Source of the DNA: Xanthobacteraceae bacterium | GTDB lineage: Bacteria; Pseudomonadota; Alphaproteobacteria; Rhizobiales; Xanthobacteraceae | Assembly (NCBI GenBank): GCA_019746355.1 | Contig: JAIESC010000120.1 | Location: 1-33,960, forward strand | Direction: 5' to 3' | DNA: 33,960 nt | In this document: one piece after another, positions 17,156 to 25,602 of the stretch | Layout of the letters: each line of letters starts with the position of its first letter | Numbering within the stretch: the stretch's first letter is position 1 | Notes under the pieces: generated by a model | Seen by the model: the letters and a program-made list of their open reading frames with translations, nothing else | Told to the model about the DNA's origin: nothing | Databases searched by the model: none | Made by a program: the position numbers and the translations under genes

Positions 17156-17866
17156 TTATTTTTCCGCGGCAACCGGCGCGAGCGTCGCCATATCGACCTT
17201 CACGCCCGGTCCCATGGTCGAGGAGATCGAGACGCGGTTGATGTAGTGGCCCTTGGCGCCGGACGGCTTCGCCTTGTTCACCGCGTCGGTGAAGGCGCGG
17301 ATGTTCTCGACGAGCTTGTCGGCGGCGAACGACGCCTTGCCGACGCCGGCCTGCAGGATGCCTGCCGACTCGACCCGGAATTCGACCGAGCCGCCCTTGG
17401 CGCCCTTCACCGCATTGGTGACGTCCATCGTCACGGTGCCGACGCGCGGGTTCGGCATCATGCCGCGCGGGCCGAGCACCTTACCGAGACGGCCCACGAG
17501 GCCCATCATGTCCGGCGTGGCGATGCAGCGGTCGAAGTCGATCGTGCCGCCATTGACCTTCTCGAACAGGTCCTCCGCGCCGACCACGTCGGCGCCTGCG
17601 GCCCTGGCTTCGTCGGCCTTGGGGCCGCGCGCGAACACGCCGACCCGCACGGTGCGGCCGGTGCCGTTCGGCAGCGTGACCACGCCGCGGACCATCTGGT
17701 CGGCATGCTTGGGATCGACGCCGAGATTCATCGCGATCTCGATGGTCTCGTCGAACTTCGCCTTGGCGCGTTCCTTGACCAGTTTCACCGCTTCGTCGAG
17801 CGGATAGGCCTTGGCCGGATCGAGGCCTTCACGAATTTTCTTGGTGCGCTTTCCGATGTTCGCCAT
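17156..17866 (-). CDS. rplA: 50S ribosomal protein L1
   Basis: A full-length 236-residue L1, opening [15 protein letters not shown], with the family signatures [44 protein letters not shown] and the C-terminal [17 protein letters not shown]. It binds 23S rRNA at the L1 stalk near the E site; in bacteria it also represses its own operon by binding the mRNA leader. It follows rplK after 5 nt. The usual next genes rplJ, rplL, rpoB and rpoC are absent; a terminator and an RND efflux operon follow. Confidence 0.98.
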   Translation of the reverse strand: MANIGKRTKKIREGLDPAKAYPLDEAVKLVKERAKAKFDETIEIAMNLGVDPKHADQMVRGVVTLPNGTGRTVRVGVFARGPKADEARAAGADVVGAEDLFEKVNGGTIDFDRCIATPDMMGLVGRLGKVLGPRGMMPNPRVGTVTMDVTNAVKGAKGGSVEFRVESAGILQAGVGKASFAADKLVENIRAFTDAVNKAKPSGAKGHYINRVSISSTMGPGVKVDMATLAPVAAEK

Positions 17867-17871
17867 GACCC

Positions 17872-18300
17872 TTACCCCTTCACCTGAAGGCCCATCGAAC
17901 GGGCGGAGCCTTCGACCATCTTCATGGCCGCCTCGACGGTGTTGCAGTTGAGGTCCTTCATCTTGGCCTCAGCGATCTCCTTGACCTGAGCTTTGGTCAC
18001 GGAGCCGGCGCTGTCGCGGCCGGGGGTCTTCGAGCCGCTCTCGATCTTCGCCGCCTTCTTGAGGAAGTGCGCCATCGGCGGCGTCTTCATCTCGAAGGTG
18101 AAGGAACGGTCGGCGTAGATGGTGATGACGACCGGAATCGGCGCGCCCTTCTCCAGCTTCTGGCTCTGGGCGTTGAACGCTTTGCAGAATTCCATGATGT
18201 TGAGGCCGCGCTGACCGAGCGCGGGACCGATCGGCGGCGCGGGGTTCGCCGCACCGGCCGGAACCTGCAATTTCAGGAATCCGGTGACTTTCTTTGCCAT
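17872..18300 (-). CDS. rplK: 50S ribosomal protein L11
   Basis: 142 residues, normal length. It has [21 protein letters not shown], the Pro-rich hinge helix that contacts the GTPase centre, and the C-terminal rRNA-binding domain ending [12 protein letters not shown]. It forms the base of the L7/L12 stalk on 23S rRNA and is needed for factor-dependent GTP hydrolysis. It is co-directional with nusG (141-nt gap) and rplA (5-nt gap). The gap to nusG contains a hairpin, CGGCCGC/GCGGCCG at 18401-18407 and 18416-18422, that could attenuate transcription. Confidence 0.98.
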   Translation of the reverse strand: MAKKVTGFLKLQVPAGAANPAPPIGPALGQRGLNIMEFCKAFNAQSQKLEKGAPIPVVITIYADRSFTFEMKTPPMAHFLKKAAKIESGSKTPGRDSAGSVTKAQVKEIAEAKMKDLNCNTVEAAMKMVEGSARSMGLQVKG

Positions 18301-18400
18301 TTAACACTCCTGCGTTTGGCCGTTTCGGGCCGGTTCAGGATCCGTGGTGCGGATCTCAGCGGTTGGCAGCCGCCTCACCTTCCACGTCTCTCGCTTGTTA

Positions 18401-18422
18401 CGGCCGCCCTTAGGAGCGGCCG
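18401..18422 (-). promoter_or_regulatory. Hairpin between nusG and rplK (possible attenuator)
   Basis: CGGCCGC and GCGGCCG form a 7-bp stem with an 8-nt loop, 20 bp after the nusG stop. There is no T-run. It could be a partial terminator or an RNA-processing site separating secE-nusG from rplK-rplA. Confidence 0.3.
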
Positions 18423-18441
18423 CCTCTTCAAACAGGCCGCC

Positions 18442-18972
18442 TTATACCTTCTCGACCTGTCCGAATTCCAGTTCGACCGGCGTCGCGCGGCCGAAGATCG
18501 ACACCGCGACCTTGACGCGCGAGCGGCCCTCGTCCACCTCCTCGACGGTGCCGTTGAACGACGCGAACGGGCCGTCGGAGACGCGGACCTGCTCGCCCAC
18601 CTCGAACGAGATCGACGGCTTCGGCCGGTCCACGCCCTCCTGCACCTGCTGCAGGATGCGCAGCGCCTCGGTCTCGGAAATCGGCATCGGCTTGTTGTCG
18701 GCACCGAGGAAGCCCGTGACCTTCGGCGTGTTCTTGATCAGATGGAACGCCTCGTCGGTGAGGTCCATCTTCACCAGCACGTAGCCCGGGAAGAATTTGC
18801 GCTCGGTGTCGACCTTGCGGCCGCGCCGCACCTCGGTGACCTTTTCCTTCGGCACCATGATCTCGTCGAACAGGTCGGACAGATTGCGCTGCTTCGCCTG
18901 CTCGCGGATCGACTCCGCGACCTTGTTCTCGAAGTTCGAGTAGGCGTGAACGATGTACCAGCGTTTTGCCAT
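18442..18972 (-). CDS. nusG: Transcription termination/antitermination factor NusG
   Basis: 176 residues with the NGN domain first (RWYIVHAYSNFENKVAESI, FFPGYVLVKMDL, VTGFLG) and the KOW domain at the C terminus (GEQVRVSDGPFASFNGTVEEVD). NusG binds RNA polymerase, suppresses pausing, and couples transcription to Rho or to the ribosome through S10. It follows secE after 31 nt, the standard secE-nusG pair. Confidence 0.98.
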   Translation of the reverse strand: MAKRWYIVHAYSNFENKVAESIREQAKQRNLSDLFDEIMVPKEKVTEVRRGRKVDTERKFFPGYVLVKMDLTDEAFHLIKNTPKVTGFLGADNKPMPISETEALRILQQVQEGVDRPKPSISFEVGEQVRVSDGPFASFNGTVEEVDEGRSRVKVAVSIFGRATPVELEFGQVEKV

Positions 18973-19003
18973 GGAAGTATCAGTTTGCGTGTTGGTCGCC
19001 GCG

Positions 19004-19204
19004 TCAGCCGCTGGCGATCCCGAGGATGAAGGTGATGAGGATGCGGATGACCTGATCGGCCACCAGAAACAGAACGGACGCCACGGCCACCATGACGAAC
19101 ACCATGATCGTCGTGATCATGGTCTCGCGGCGGGTCGGCCAGGTGACCTTGTCGGTCTCCGAGCGCACCTCTTGCAGAAACTTGAACGGGCTGAACTTGG
19201 CCAT
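19004..19204 (-). CDS. secE: Preprotein translocase subunit SecE
   Basis: A 66-residue single-helix SecE: the amphipathic N-terminal segment FKFLQEVRSETDKVTWPTRRE carries the conserved KVTWP motif, and one membrane helix follows (TIMVFVMVAVASVLFLVADQ). It stabilises the SecY channel in the inner membrane. The start at 19204 (MAKFSPF) is chosen over an upstream in-frame ATG at 19249 because alphaproteobacterial SecE proteins begin this way. Confidence 0.96.
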   Translation of the reverse strand: MAKFSPFKFLQEVRSETDKVTWPTRRETMITTIMVFVMVAVASVLFLVADQVIRILITFILGIASG

Positions 19205-19601
19205 GACGCTTCGGGCTTCGGCGACTTCAAATAGGCACGACGATCCCAACCGTTAAGGATGAGATCGGCGAGCGATCCATTTTTGGGAGCAGGTTCGCCG
19301 CGGAAGTCCGTTGCCGGGCCGCTAGGCGATGGTCGGCTTGGTATATCGATTGCGGGATGACGTCAAGACGACCCGCAATTCCGGAGCAAACTCAGCGATT
19401 TGCAGCAGACTTCAGAGGTCTGGCGCGAACCACGTGAGGTGCCGACGCAGGGCCTGACGGACCTGACGGCACCGCCGCGCGGGCGAAAACCGACGCTTTC
19501 CTGCCTGACTCCTACTGACCTACCTCATGGCAACCGGCCAGCGGGAGGATAATGACCGTGCGAATCACTGTGGTTTTGTCGGAAGCTTATCGGAGGGGCC
19601 T
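19205..19601. promoter_or_regulatory. Intergenic region with secE promoter and inverted repeat
   Basis: The two divergent genes secE (minus) and the Fis-type gene (plus) share this 397-bp region. Towards secE there is TTGACG (19366-19361) and TATACC (19345-19340), separated by 15 bp, shorter than ideal. Around the -35 box sits an inverted repeat ATTGCGGG (19349-19356) and CCCGCAAT (19372-19379), an operator-like arrangement. I see no gene in it. Confidence 0.4.
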
Positions 19602-19904
19602 ATGGGTACTGCTCACCCACCGAAGGACATTGGCGACCAGCCGGTGCCGTTCGACGAACAGATCGCCGAGAAGTTAGTGGGTCATACCGTCGCTGAGGTC
19701 GAGCGTGTGCTCATCATCCGGACGCTCAGCGACGCCGAGTGGAACAGAACGCGGGCCGCGACCACCCTGGGCATCTCGGTGCGGTGCCTGCGCAACAAAA
19801 TCCACGAGTTCAAAAAGCAGGGAATAGCCATTCCCACGGCAAGCCGGACGCGCGCTGAATTCGCAGATACCGTGTCTTGCCGGTGGATGCGGAGCCCGGC
19901 TTAG
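19602..19904 (+). CDS. Stand-alone Fis-type helix-turn-helix protein (NtrC-family DNA-binding domain)
   Basis: The 100-residue protein consists mainly of a Fis-type domain: LVGHTVAEVERVLIIRTL, then NRTRAATTLGISVRCLRNKI, the typical DNA-binding helices at the C terminus of NtrC-type activators. The receiver and AAA+ domains of such activators are absent, so it cannot drive sigma-54 transcription alone and may instead act as a small DNA-binding or architectural protein. The start at 19602 follows GGAGGGG at 5-nt spacing; an in-frame ATG at 19527 lacks a ribosome site. It is the only plus-strand gene within the minus-strand block from rplA to gentisate dioxygenase. The last 20 residues are not conserved-looking. 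Confidence 0.75.
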   Translation: MGTAHPPKDIGDQPVPFDEQIAEKLVGHTVAEVERVLIIRTLSDAEWNRTRAATTLGISVRCLRNKIHEFKKQGIAIPTASRTRAEFADTVSCRWMRSPA

Positions 19905-19934
19905 GGGCGAGCCACGTCGGATGCCGAACCGCTG

Positions 19935-19957
19935 GCCTGGGGCGCGCGGCCCCAGGC
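19935..19957. terminator. Perfect hairpin between convergent Fis-type gene and tRNA-Trp
   Basis: GCCTGGGGC-GCGCG-GCCCCAGGC, a perfect 9-bp GC stem with a 5-nt loop, lies 30 bp after the Fis-type gene and 75 bp beyond the 3' end of the tRNA. It could stop transcription from both sides. There is no T-run. Confidence 0.45.
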
Positions 19958-20031
19958 AGGGATGCGGCTTCGGCCGTGCTTCCTTGGCAGGAGGCATGCC
20001 GGCGCTCAAACTTTGGATGTCGGGTGGCAAA

Positions 20032-20107
20032 TGGCAGGAGTGAAGGGACTCGAACCCCTAACCCCCGGTTTTGGAGACCGGTGCTCTAGCCATTGAGCTA
20101 CACTCCT
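20032..20107 (-). tRNA. trnW: tRNA-Trp (anticodon CCA)
   Basis: Reading the minus strand from 20107, the acceptor AGGAGTG pairs with CACTCCT at the 3' end. The D arm has TAGCTCAATGGCTAGAGCA. The anticodon stem-loop reads CGGTCTCCAAAACCG with anticodon CCA, and the T arm is GGGGTTCGAGTCCCT. A discriminator G and the 3' CCA (20034-20032) are encoded. All stems close without mismatch problems. Position between tuf and secE is the usual one for tRNA-Trp in alphaproteobacteria, although two other genes have come between. Confidence 0.98.
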
Positions 20108-20124
20108 GCGGGTCAGGCGGCGGC

Positions 20125-20153
20125 AACATAGTGGGCTGCCCGCGTCCTGTCAT
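20125..20153 (-). promoter_or_regulatory. Candidate promoter of tRNA-Trp
   Basis: On the minus strand ATGACA (20153-20148), a 17-bp spacer and TATGTT (20130-20125) end 17 bp before the mature tRNA 5' end, a good fit for a sigma-70 promoter. Confidence 0.55.
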
Positions 20154-20176
20154 CCCCGATCGAAAATACTCCGCTT

Positions 20177-20497
20177 TCAGGCCGGCTCGACCACCACCGC
20201 CGAGCCGTAGGCCAGCACCTCGGTGATGCCGTCGGTGATCTCGTTGGCGTCATAGCGCATGGCGACGATGGCATTGGCGCCGGCCGAGGAGGCGTGCTCG
20301 ACCATCAGGTTGAACGCCTCCTCGCGGGCCCGCTCGGCGAGCTCGGTGTAGATCGTGATGTTGCCGCCGAACAGCGACTGGATGCCCGCGCCGATGTTGC
20401 CGATGACGCTGCGTGAGCGCACCGTCAGCCCCCGCACCACGCCGAGGTGCCGAGCGATCTTGTAACCAGCGACGTCGTTGGTCGTTGTGACGATCAT
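20177..20497 (-). CDS. YbjQ-family (UPF0145) protein
   Basis: A 106-residue protein of the YbjQ/UPF0145 family: it opens [30 protein letters not shown] and has [20 protein letters not shown] and [14 protein letters not shown]. YbjQ proteins form compact pentameric rings of unknown function; database names such as 'heavy-metal-binding' rest on weak evidence. Start 20497 has GGGGAGG eight bases upstream, so a ten-residue longer frame was rejected. It lies between tuf and tRNA-Trp on the same strand, 84 nt after tuf, and is an unusual guest in this conserved block. Confidence 0.9.
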   Translation of the reverse strand: MIVTTTNDVAGYKIARHLGVVRGLTVRSRSVIGNIGAGIQSLFGGNITIYTELAERAREEAFNLMVEHASSAGANAIVAMRYDANEITDGITEVLAYGSAVVVEPA

Positions 20498-20548
20498 GGA
20501 ACCTCCCCGCTCACCACTTGTCATCACTTCGGCAACGAAAGGCTGGAT

Positions 20549-20566
20549 CCCCCGCCTTCGCGGGGG
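20549..20566. repeat. GC hairpin (CCCCCGC-CTTC-GCGGGGG) after tuf
   Basis: A 7-bp perfect stem with a CTTC loop, 15 bp beyond the tuf stop, preceded by GGCTGGAT. This arrangement looks like a short dispersed intergenic palindrome of the kind common in alphaproteobacteria. It may also serve as the tuf terminator, though no T-run follows. Confidence 0.45.
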
Positions 20567-20581
20567 ACGACGACCGACTTC

Positions 20582-21772
<1,191 letters not shown>

Positions 21773-21791
21773 TGAAGTCTCGTCTCTCTTT

Positions 21792-22838
21792 CTAGAGGGT
21801 CGGCGGCTCGTTGGCGCGCTGCTCGCGCCACAGGTCGAGCTTCTCGAGCGCAGCGCGGTCCGAATAGCTCAGCAGCACGAGGTCGTCCTCGGCCTCCACC
21901 TGCCACCATGTCCAGTTCGGCACCACAAATATGTCATTTTTGCCCAAAGTGTAGGTCTGATCGCCGACTATGGCCTTGCCGCGTCCCTCGGCGGTCATCA
22001 CCACGGTCGCCTCGGTCGAGCGGTATTGCGCGGTCTTGAAGCCCTTGGGCAGAAGCTGGGCGAAGGTGGCGATGGTCGGCATCACCCAGTCGCCGGTCGC
22101 CGGATTGGCGAACTTCAGCTTCAGGCCGTGGCAGATGTCCCAGTCGTTGGCCTTTTTCAGGTTCTCGAGCGCGGCCCGCGTGCGCTCATACGGGTAAGCG
22201 AAAACCGGCGAGTGGCGGTGCCTGATCGGTTCGAGCGGCAGCATTCCGGAACTGTAGCGGGAGAAAGAGTCGTGCGGCGGCCGCGACTGCGGGAACGCGC
22301 CGTCGCCCTCGTAGTCGTCCATAAAGGTCGCGCCGAGATGGTTGACCAGCGGCACGTCGAGGCCGTCGAGCCAGATCATCACCCCGTCCGACTCCTTGCC
22401 GTGGTCGTGCCAGGTCCAAGCCGGCGTGACGATGAAGTCGCCCGGATGCATATAGATGCGCTCGCCGTTCACCGCAGTGTAGGCGCCCTCGCCCTCGATG
22501 ACGAAGCGCAGCGCCGCCTGCGAGTGCCGGTGCGCGGGCGCGATCTCGCCGCCCTTGATCGCCTGGATCGCGCAGGTGAGCGTGTGGGTCGCGCCGTGCT
22601 TGAGCGCGGGATTGTTCAGCACCAGCACGCGGCGGTGCGCTTCGGCCGCGGTGATGATGTCGGCGGCCTCGAGGATGTAGGGGCGGATGTCGCGCTGGTA
22701 GTTCCAGAACACCGACGGGATCACCGGCGTCGGCTCCTTGCGCGTGACGCGGTTGGCGATGGTCCACAGCGGCGTGATGTGCTTGGCCTGCATCTTGGCC
22801 GTAAACGCCTGCTGGGCCTCGTTCTGAGCCGCCGACAT
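21792..22838 (-). CDS. Gentisate 1,2-dioxygenase-type bicupin ring-cleavage dioxygenase
   Basis: A 348-residue bicupin of gentisate/salicylate/1-hydroxy-2-naphthoate dioxygenase type. The N-terminal cupin has the iron-binding His set: H103 and H105 in [19 protein letters not shown] and H144 in [10 protein letters not shown]. The C-terminal cupin (residues about 255-330, [15 protein letters not shown]) lacks His ligands, as is usual in the family. It should open the ring of gentisate or a close relative with O2, giving maleylpyruvate. No maleylpyruvate isomerase or hydrolase gene is nearby. GGGAGAAGG precedes the ATG. It is placed directly ahead of tuf, an unexpected neighbour. Confidence 0.9.
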   Translation of the reverse strand: MSAAQNEAQQAFTAKMQAKHITPLWTIANRVTRKEPTPVIPSVFWNYQRDIRPYILEAADIITAAEAHRRVLVLNNPALKHGATHTLTCAIQAIKGGEIAPAHRHSQAALRFVIEGEGAYTAVNGERIYMHPGDFIVTPAWTWHDHGKESDGVMIWLDGLDVPLVNHLGATFMDDYEGDGAFPQSRPPHDSFSRYSSGMLPLEPIRHRHSPVFAYPYERTRAALENLKKANDWDICHGLKLKFANPATGDWVMPTIATFAQLLPKGFKTAQYRSTEATVVMTAEGRGKAIVGDQTYTLGKNDIFVVPNWTWWQVEAEDDLVLLSYSDRAALEKLDLWREQRANEPPTL

Positions 22839-22859
22839 GACCTTCTCCCTGTCGCAACG

Positions 22860-22897
22860 GCCGCCCGAACGGGCGGCTCCGATGTGCGCGCATCATA
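22860..22897 (-). promoter_or_regulatory. Leader hairpin and -10 box of the dioxygenase gene
   Basis: On the minus strand a good -10 TATGAT lies at 22897-22892; a -35 candidate (TTCGAT) 18 bp upstream is weak. The leader holds GCCGCCCG-TT-CGGGCGGC (22877-22860), a perfect 8-bp hairpin just ahead of the ribosome site. Confidence 0.4.
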
Positions 22898-22966
22898 AAG
22901 GAGCGGATGGGCGGAATCGAACCCGAAACGCGCGCCGGGCAACCCTGCCGTGCGAATAAGGGCGAC

Positions 22967-23109
22967 GTCATTCCGGGGCGCGTAAGCGCGTGAGCCTGGA
23001 ATCCAGCGTTTGCACGGAACGGCTGTTGTGCGGCCCTGGATTCCGGGCCCGGCGCCATAGCGCGTCGCAGACGCGCGTGAACGCGCTTACGGGGCCGCCC
23101 CGCAATGAC
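22967..23109. repeat. Nested intergenic palindromic repeat
   Basis: Three nested inverted arms fill the gap between the dioxygenase and the second molybdenum hydroxylase: 22967-22979 with 23097-23109 (one mismatch), 22982-22991 with 23081-23090 (GTAAGCGCGT, perfect) and 22995-23006 with 23036-23047 (one mismatch). The CTGGATTCC and GTCATTCCGGGG elements look like dispersed intergenic repeats of Bradyrhizobium-like genomes. As RNA it would fold into one long cruciform-like stem and may terminate the upstream minus-strand gene. Confidence 0.65.
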
Positions 23110-23116
23110 AGCCTGC

Positions 23117-25417
23117 CTAGCCCTGCGCGTCCTGAATGGCGCGCCAGATGCGGTGCGGCGTGTACGGCATCTCGATCTTGCGCACGTTCAGCGGTTTCAG
23201 CGCGTCGAACACCGCGTTGGCGAGCGCCGGCACCGAGCCGGTCGCGCCGGCCTCGCCTGCGCCCTTGGCTCCGAGCGGGTTGAACGGCGACGGCACGCCG
23301 CAGTCGATCAGCTTGATCGGCGGCAGGTTCTCGGCGTGCGGCATGAAGTAGTCCATGAAGGTGCCCGACAGGAGCTGGCCCGTGTCGGGATCATAGGCCA
23401 CATGTTCGCCGAACACCTGGCCGATGCCCTGCATCAGCCCGCCGTGCAACTGGCCCTCAACCAGCGCGTGGCTGACGATGGTGCCGCAATCGTCGGCCGC
23501 CACGTAATTGACGATCTGCGACTCGCCGGTGTCCGGATCGATCTCGACCTCGGCGACATGCGCGCCGCTCGGATAGGCGAAGGCGATGTCGAAGGTGGTG
23601 TTGGTGTCGAGCGGATGGGCGGGTTGGTCCCAGTTCTTCTCGATCAGCGTCTTGATGCTGATGGAAAGGTCGGTGCCGGTGACGCGGTACTGACCCTTGT
23701 CGAAGGTGAGGTCGCTCGGGGCAACCTCGAGCTCGCCCGCGGCGAGCTTCTTGCCCTTCTCGACGATCTCCTTCGCGCAGGCCTGCAGCGCTGCGCCGTG
23801 GCAGATCAGCGAGCGCGAGCCGAAGGTGCCGGTGCCGAGAAATTTCGGCGTCGCCACGTCGTTGACGCGCATCTCGATCCGGTCCTCGGGGATGCCGAGC
23901 ACGTCGGCGACCAGCGCCGGAAACACCGTCTCGTGGCCCTGCCCCGACGGACCAGCGTTGGAATACATGCCGAGCTTGCCGTCCGAGCCGACGCGGATCT
24001 CGACCTGCTCCTTGCCCATGCCGCCCGAGGGTTCGAGGAACAGCGCGAGCCCAAGCCCGCGCAGCTTGCCGCTTTTCTTTGCGGCCTTGCGGCGCGCATT
24101 GAAGCCATCCCAGTCCGCGGCTTCGAGCGCGGTGTCCAGAAGCCGCGCCGGGTCGGCGCTGTCATAGGACGAGCCGGTCAGCGTCTTGAGCGGGAACGCA
24201 TCCTTCTTCAGGAGATTGCGCCGGCGCAGCGTGACCGGGTTGATGCCGGTTGCGAGCGCCGCCTCCTCGATCAAGCGCTCCCAGAGATAGGCGACGTTCG
24301 GACGGCCGGCACCGCGATAGGCCGTGGTCGGCGTCGTGTTGGTGAAGACGAGCCGATGCCGGCCGTGCAGCGCACCGACGTTGTAGAGGCTCATGGCGGA
24401 GCTGGTCGGGGCGGCGACTGTATTGATGAGCGGCCCGGCGTTCGAGGAAAACGCGCCGAGATTGACCAGCCATTCGACACGCAGCGCCAGAAACTTGCCG
24501 CGGGCATCGACCGCCAGCTCGCCGATCAGGTCGGCGGCGCGCGCCTGGTGATCGCCGGAGATGGTTTCCGAACGCGTGCCGAGCCATTTGACCGGCTTGC
24601 CGGTGCGCTTTGCCGCGAGCATCACCGCGAGAAACTCGGGGTAAACCTCGTTGCGGACGCCGAATGCGCCGCCGACGTCGTTCGAAATGACGCGGAATTT
24701 CTCCGGCGGGAGGCCGATCATTCCGGACAGCGTGGCCTTGATGTCCGAAATGCCCTGGGTCGGAATGCAAACGTCGTAGGTCTCCGTCGCCGCGTCATAG
24801 AGCGCGATGCAGGACTTCGGCTCCATCGGATTGCCGGAGATGCGCTGCGCGTGCAGCGCGACGCGCACGACATGCGCCGCGTCCTTGAAGCCGGGCGCGG
24901 TGCTCTCGCGATTGCCGTATTCGTAATCGAACGCCAGATTGGTCGGTGCATCCGCGTGGATCGGCGCGGCGTCCGCCGCAAGCGCCGCGTCCGCGGTCAC
25001 GGAGACCGGCAGGTCCTCGTATTCGACCGCAACGAGCTCGGCTGCGTCCTGCGCGATGGCTTCGGTTCTGGCGACGATCAGCGCCACCGGCTCGCCGACA
25101 AAGCGCACGCGATCGACCGCAAGCCCGTTGCGGAACGGCACGCGCAGCGACGAGCCACCCACGCCCTTGAAGAACGCCATCGCCGGCGCGCCCTTCCAGC
25201 CGGTCGCGGCGATGTCGGCTCCGGTGATGATCTCGAGCACGCCGGGGAGCTTTTTCGCGTCCTCGATGCCGATCCGGACAATCTTGGCGTGCGCGCGGTC
25301 GGCGCGGAGAAAATGCCCGGCGACCTGCCCCGGAAACTCATGGTCGGATGTATAACGCCCCCGACCGGTGACCAGCCGCTGGTCCTCCCGGCGGCCCCTG
25401 AACTGATGTTCCGGCAA
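23117..25417 (-). CDS. Xanthine dehydrogenase/CoxL-family molybdopterin-binding subunit (orphan) 2
   Basis: A 766-residue molybdenum-cofactor subunit nearer to the CoxL type than the one at 3764-6055. It opens FRGRREDQRLVTGRGRYTSD, then has VRFVGEPVALIV, DVGGAFGVRNEVYPEF, TAYRGAGRPNVAYLWERL, PSGQGHETVFPALVAD, and GAKGAGEAGA with the catalytic Glu at about residue 722. The CoxL-specific active-site Cys loop (AYRCSFR) is replaced by AYRGAGR, so it is not a CO dehydrogenase. The start is TTG at 25417 with GAGGTG upstream; no Met lies near the conserved N terminus. No medium (FAD) or small (2Fe-2S) subunit genes flank it. Substrate unknown, probably an aromatic or N-heterocyclic compound or an aldehyde. 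Confidence 0.9.
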   Translation of the reverse strand: MPEHQFRGRREDQRLVTGRGRYTSDHEFPGQVAGHFLRADRAHAKIVRIGIEDAKKLPGVLEIITGADIAATGWKGAPAMAFFKGVGGSSLRVPFRNGLAVDRVRFVGEPVALIVARTEAIAQDAAELVAVEYEDLPVSVTADAALAADAAPIHADAPTNLAFDYEYGNRESTAPGFKDAAHVVRVALHAQRISGNPMEPKSCIALYDAATETYDVCIPTQGISDIKATLSGMIGLPPEKFRVISNDVGGAFGVRNEVYPEFLAVMLAAKRTGKPVKWLGTRSETISGDHQARAADLIGELAVDARGKFLALRVEWLVNLGAFSSNAGPLINTVAAPTSSAMSLYNVGALHGRHRLVFTNTTPTTAYRGAGRPNVAYLWERLIEEAALATGINPVTLRRRNLLKKDAFPLKTLTGSSYDSADPARLLDTALEAADWDGFNARRKAAKKSGKLRGLGLALFLEPSGGMGKEQVEIRVGSDGKLGMYSNAGPSGQGHETVFPALVADVLGIPEDRIEMRVNDVATPKFLGTGTFGSRSLICHGAALQACAKEIVEKGKKLAAGELEVAPSDLTFDKGQYRVTGTDLSISIKTLIEKNWDQPAHPLDTNTTFDIAFAYPSGAHVAEVEIDPDTGESQIVNYVAADDCGTIVSHALVEGQLHGGLMQGIGQVFGEHVAYDPDTGQLLSGTFMDYFMPHAENLPPIKLIDCGVPSPFNPLGAKGAGEAGATGSVPALANAVFDALKPLNVRKIEMPYTPHRIWRAIQDAQG

Positions 25418-25432
25418 CGCAGCACCTCACCT

Positions 25433-25487
25433 CTGAAAAATCAAAACGGCCCCCGCGCTGGCGAGCGAAGCGAGCGGCCAGCGCGGG
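25433..25487 (-). terminator. Terminator-like hairpin between MetE-like gene and molybdenum hydroxylase
   Basis: On the minus strand CCCGCGCTGGC (25487-25477) pairs over 11 bp with GCCAGCGCGGG (25462-25452), and a T-rich stretch with TTTT and TTTTT follows by 25433. A second 9-bp inverted repeat, 25500-25508 with 25537-25545, lies just upstream. It separates the two minus-strand genes. Confidence 0.45.
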
Positions 25488-25602
25488 CACTTTATAGCTG
25501 CCGCGCCGGCTCCTCGTGTCGCTGCGCGCCACTCGGCGGCGCGGCTAGGTTATTGGGAAGTCAGCGGCGGGTGAAGCCTTGCGGCCACGCGCTTTCCGGG
25601 GG

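Noticed and set aside
19550..19675. 41-codon frame starting ATG near 19551 ahead of the Fis-type gene
   Set aside because: It overlaps the Fis-type gene in another frame, has no recognisable sequence, and its purine-rich upstream is too close to the ATG.
22900..22945. tRNA-like T-arm (GGTTCGATTCC on the minus strand)
   Set aside because: The flanking stem does not pair and no acceptor, D or anticodon arm can be built upstream; at most a chance match or an old tRNA fragment.
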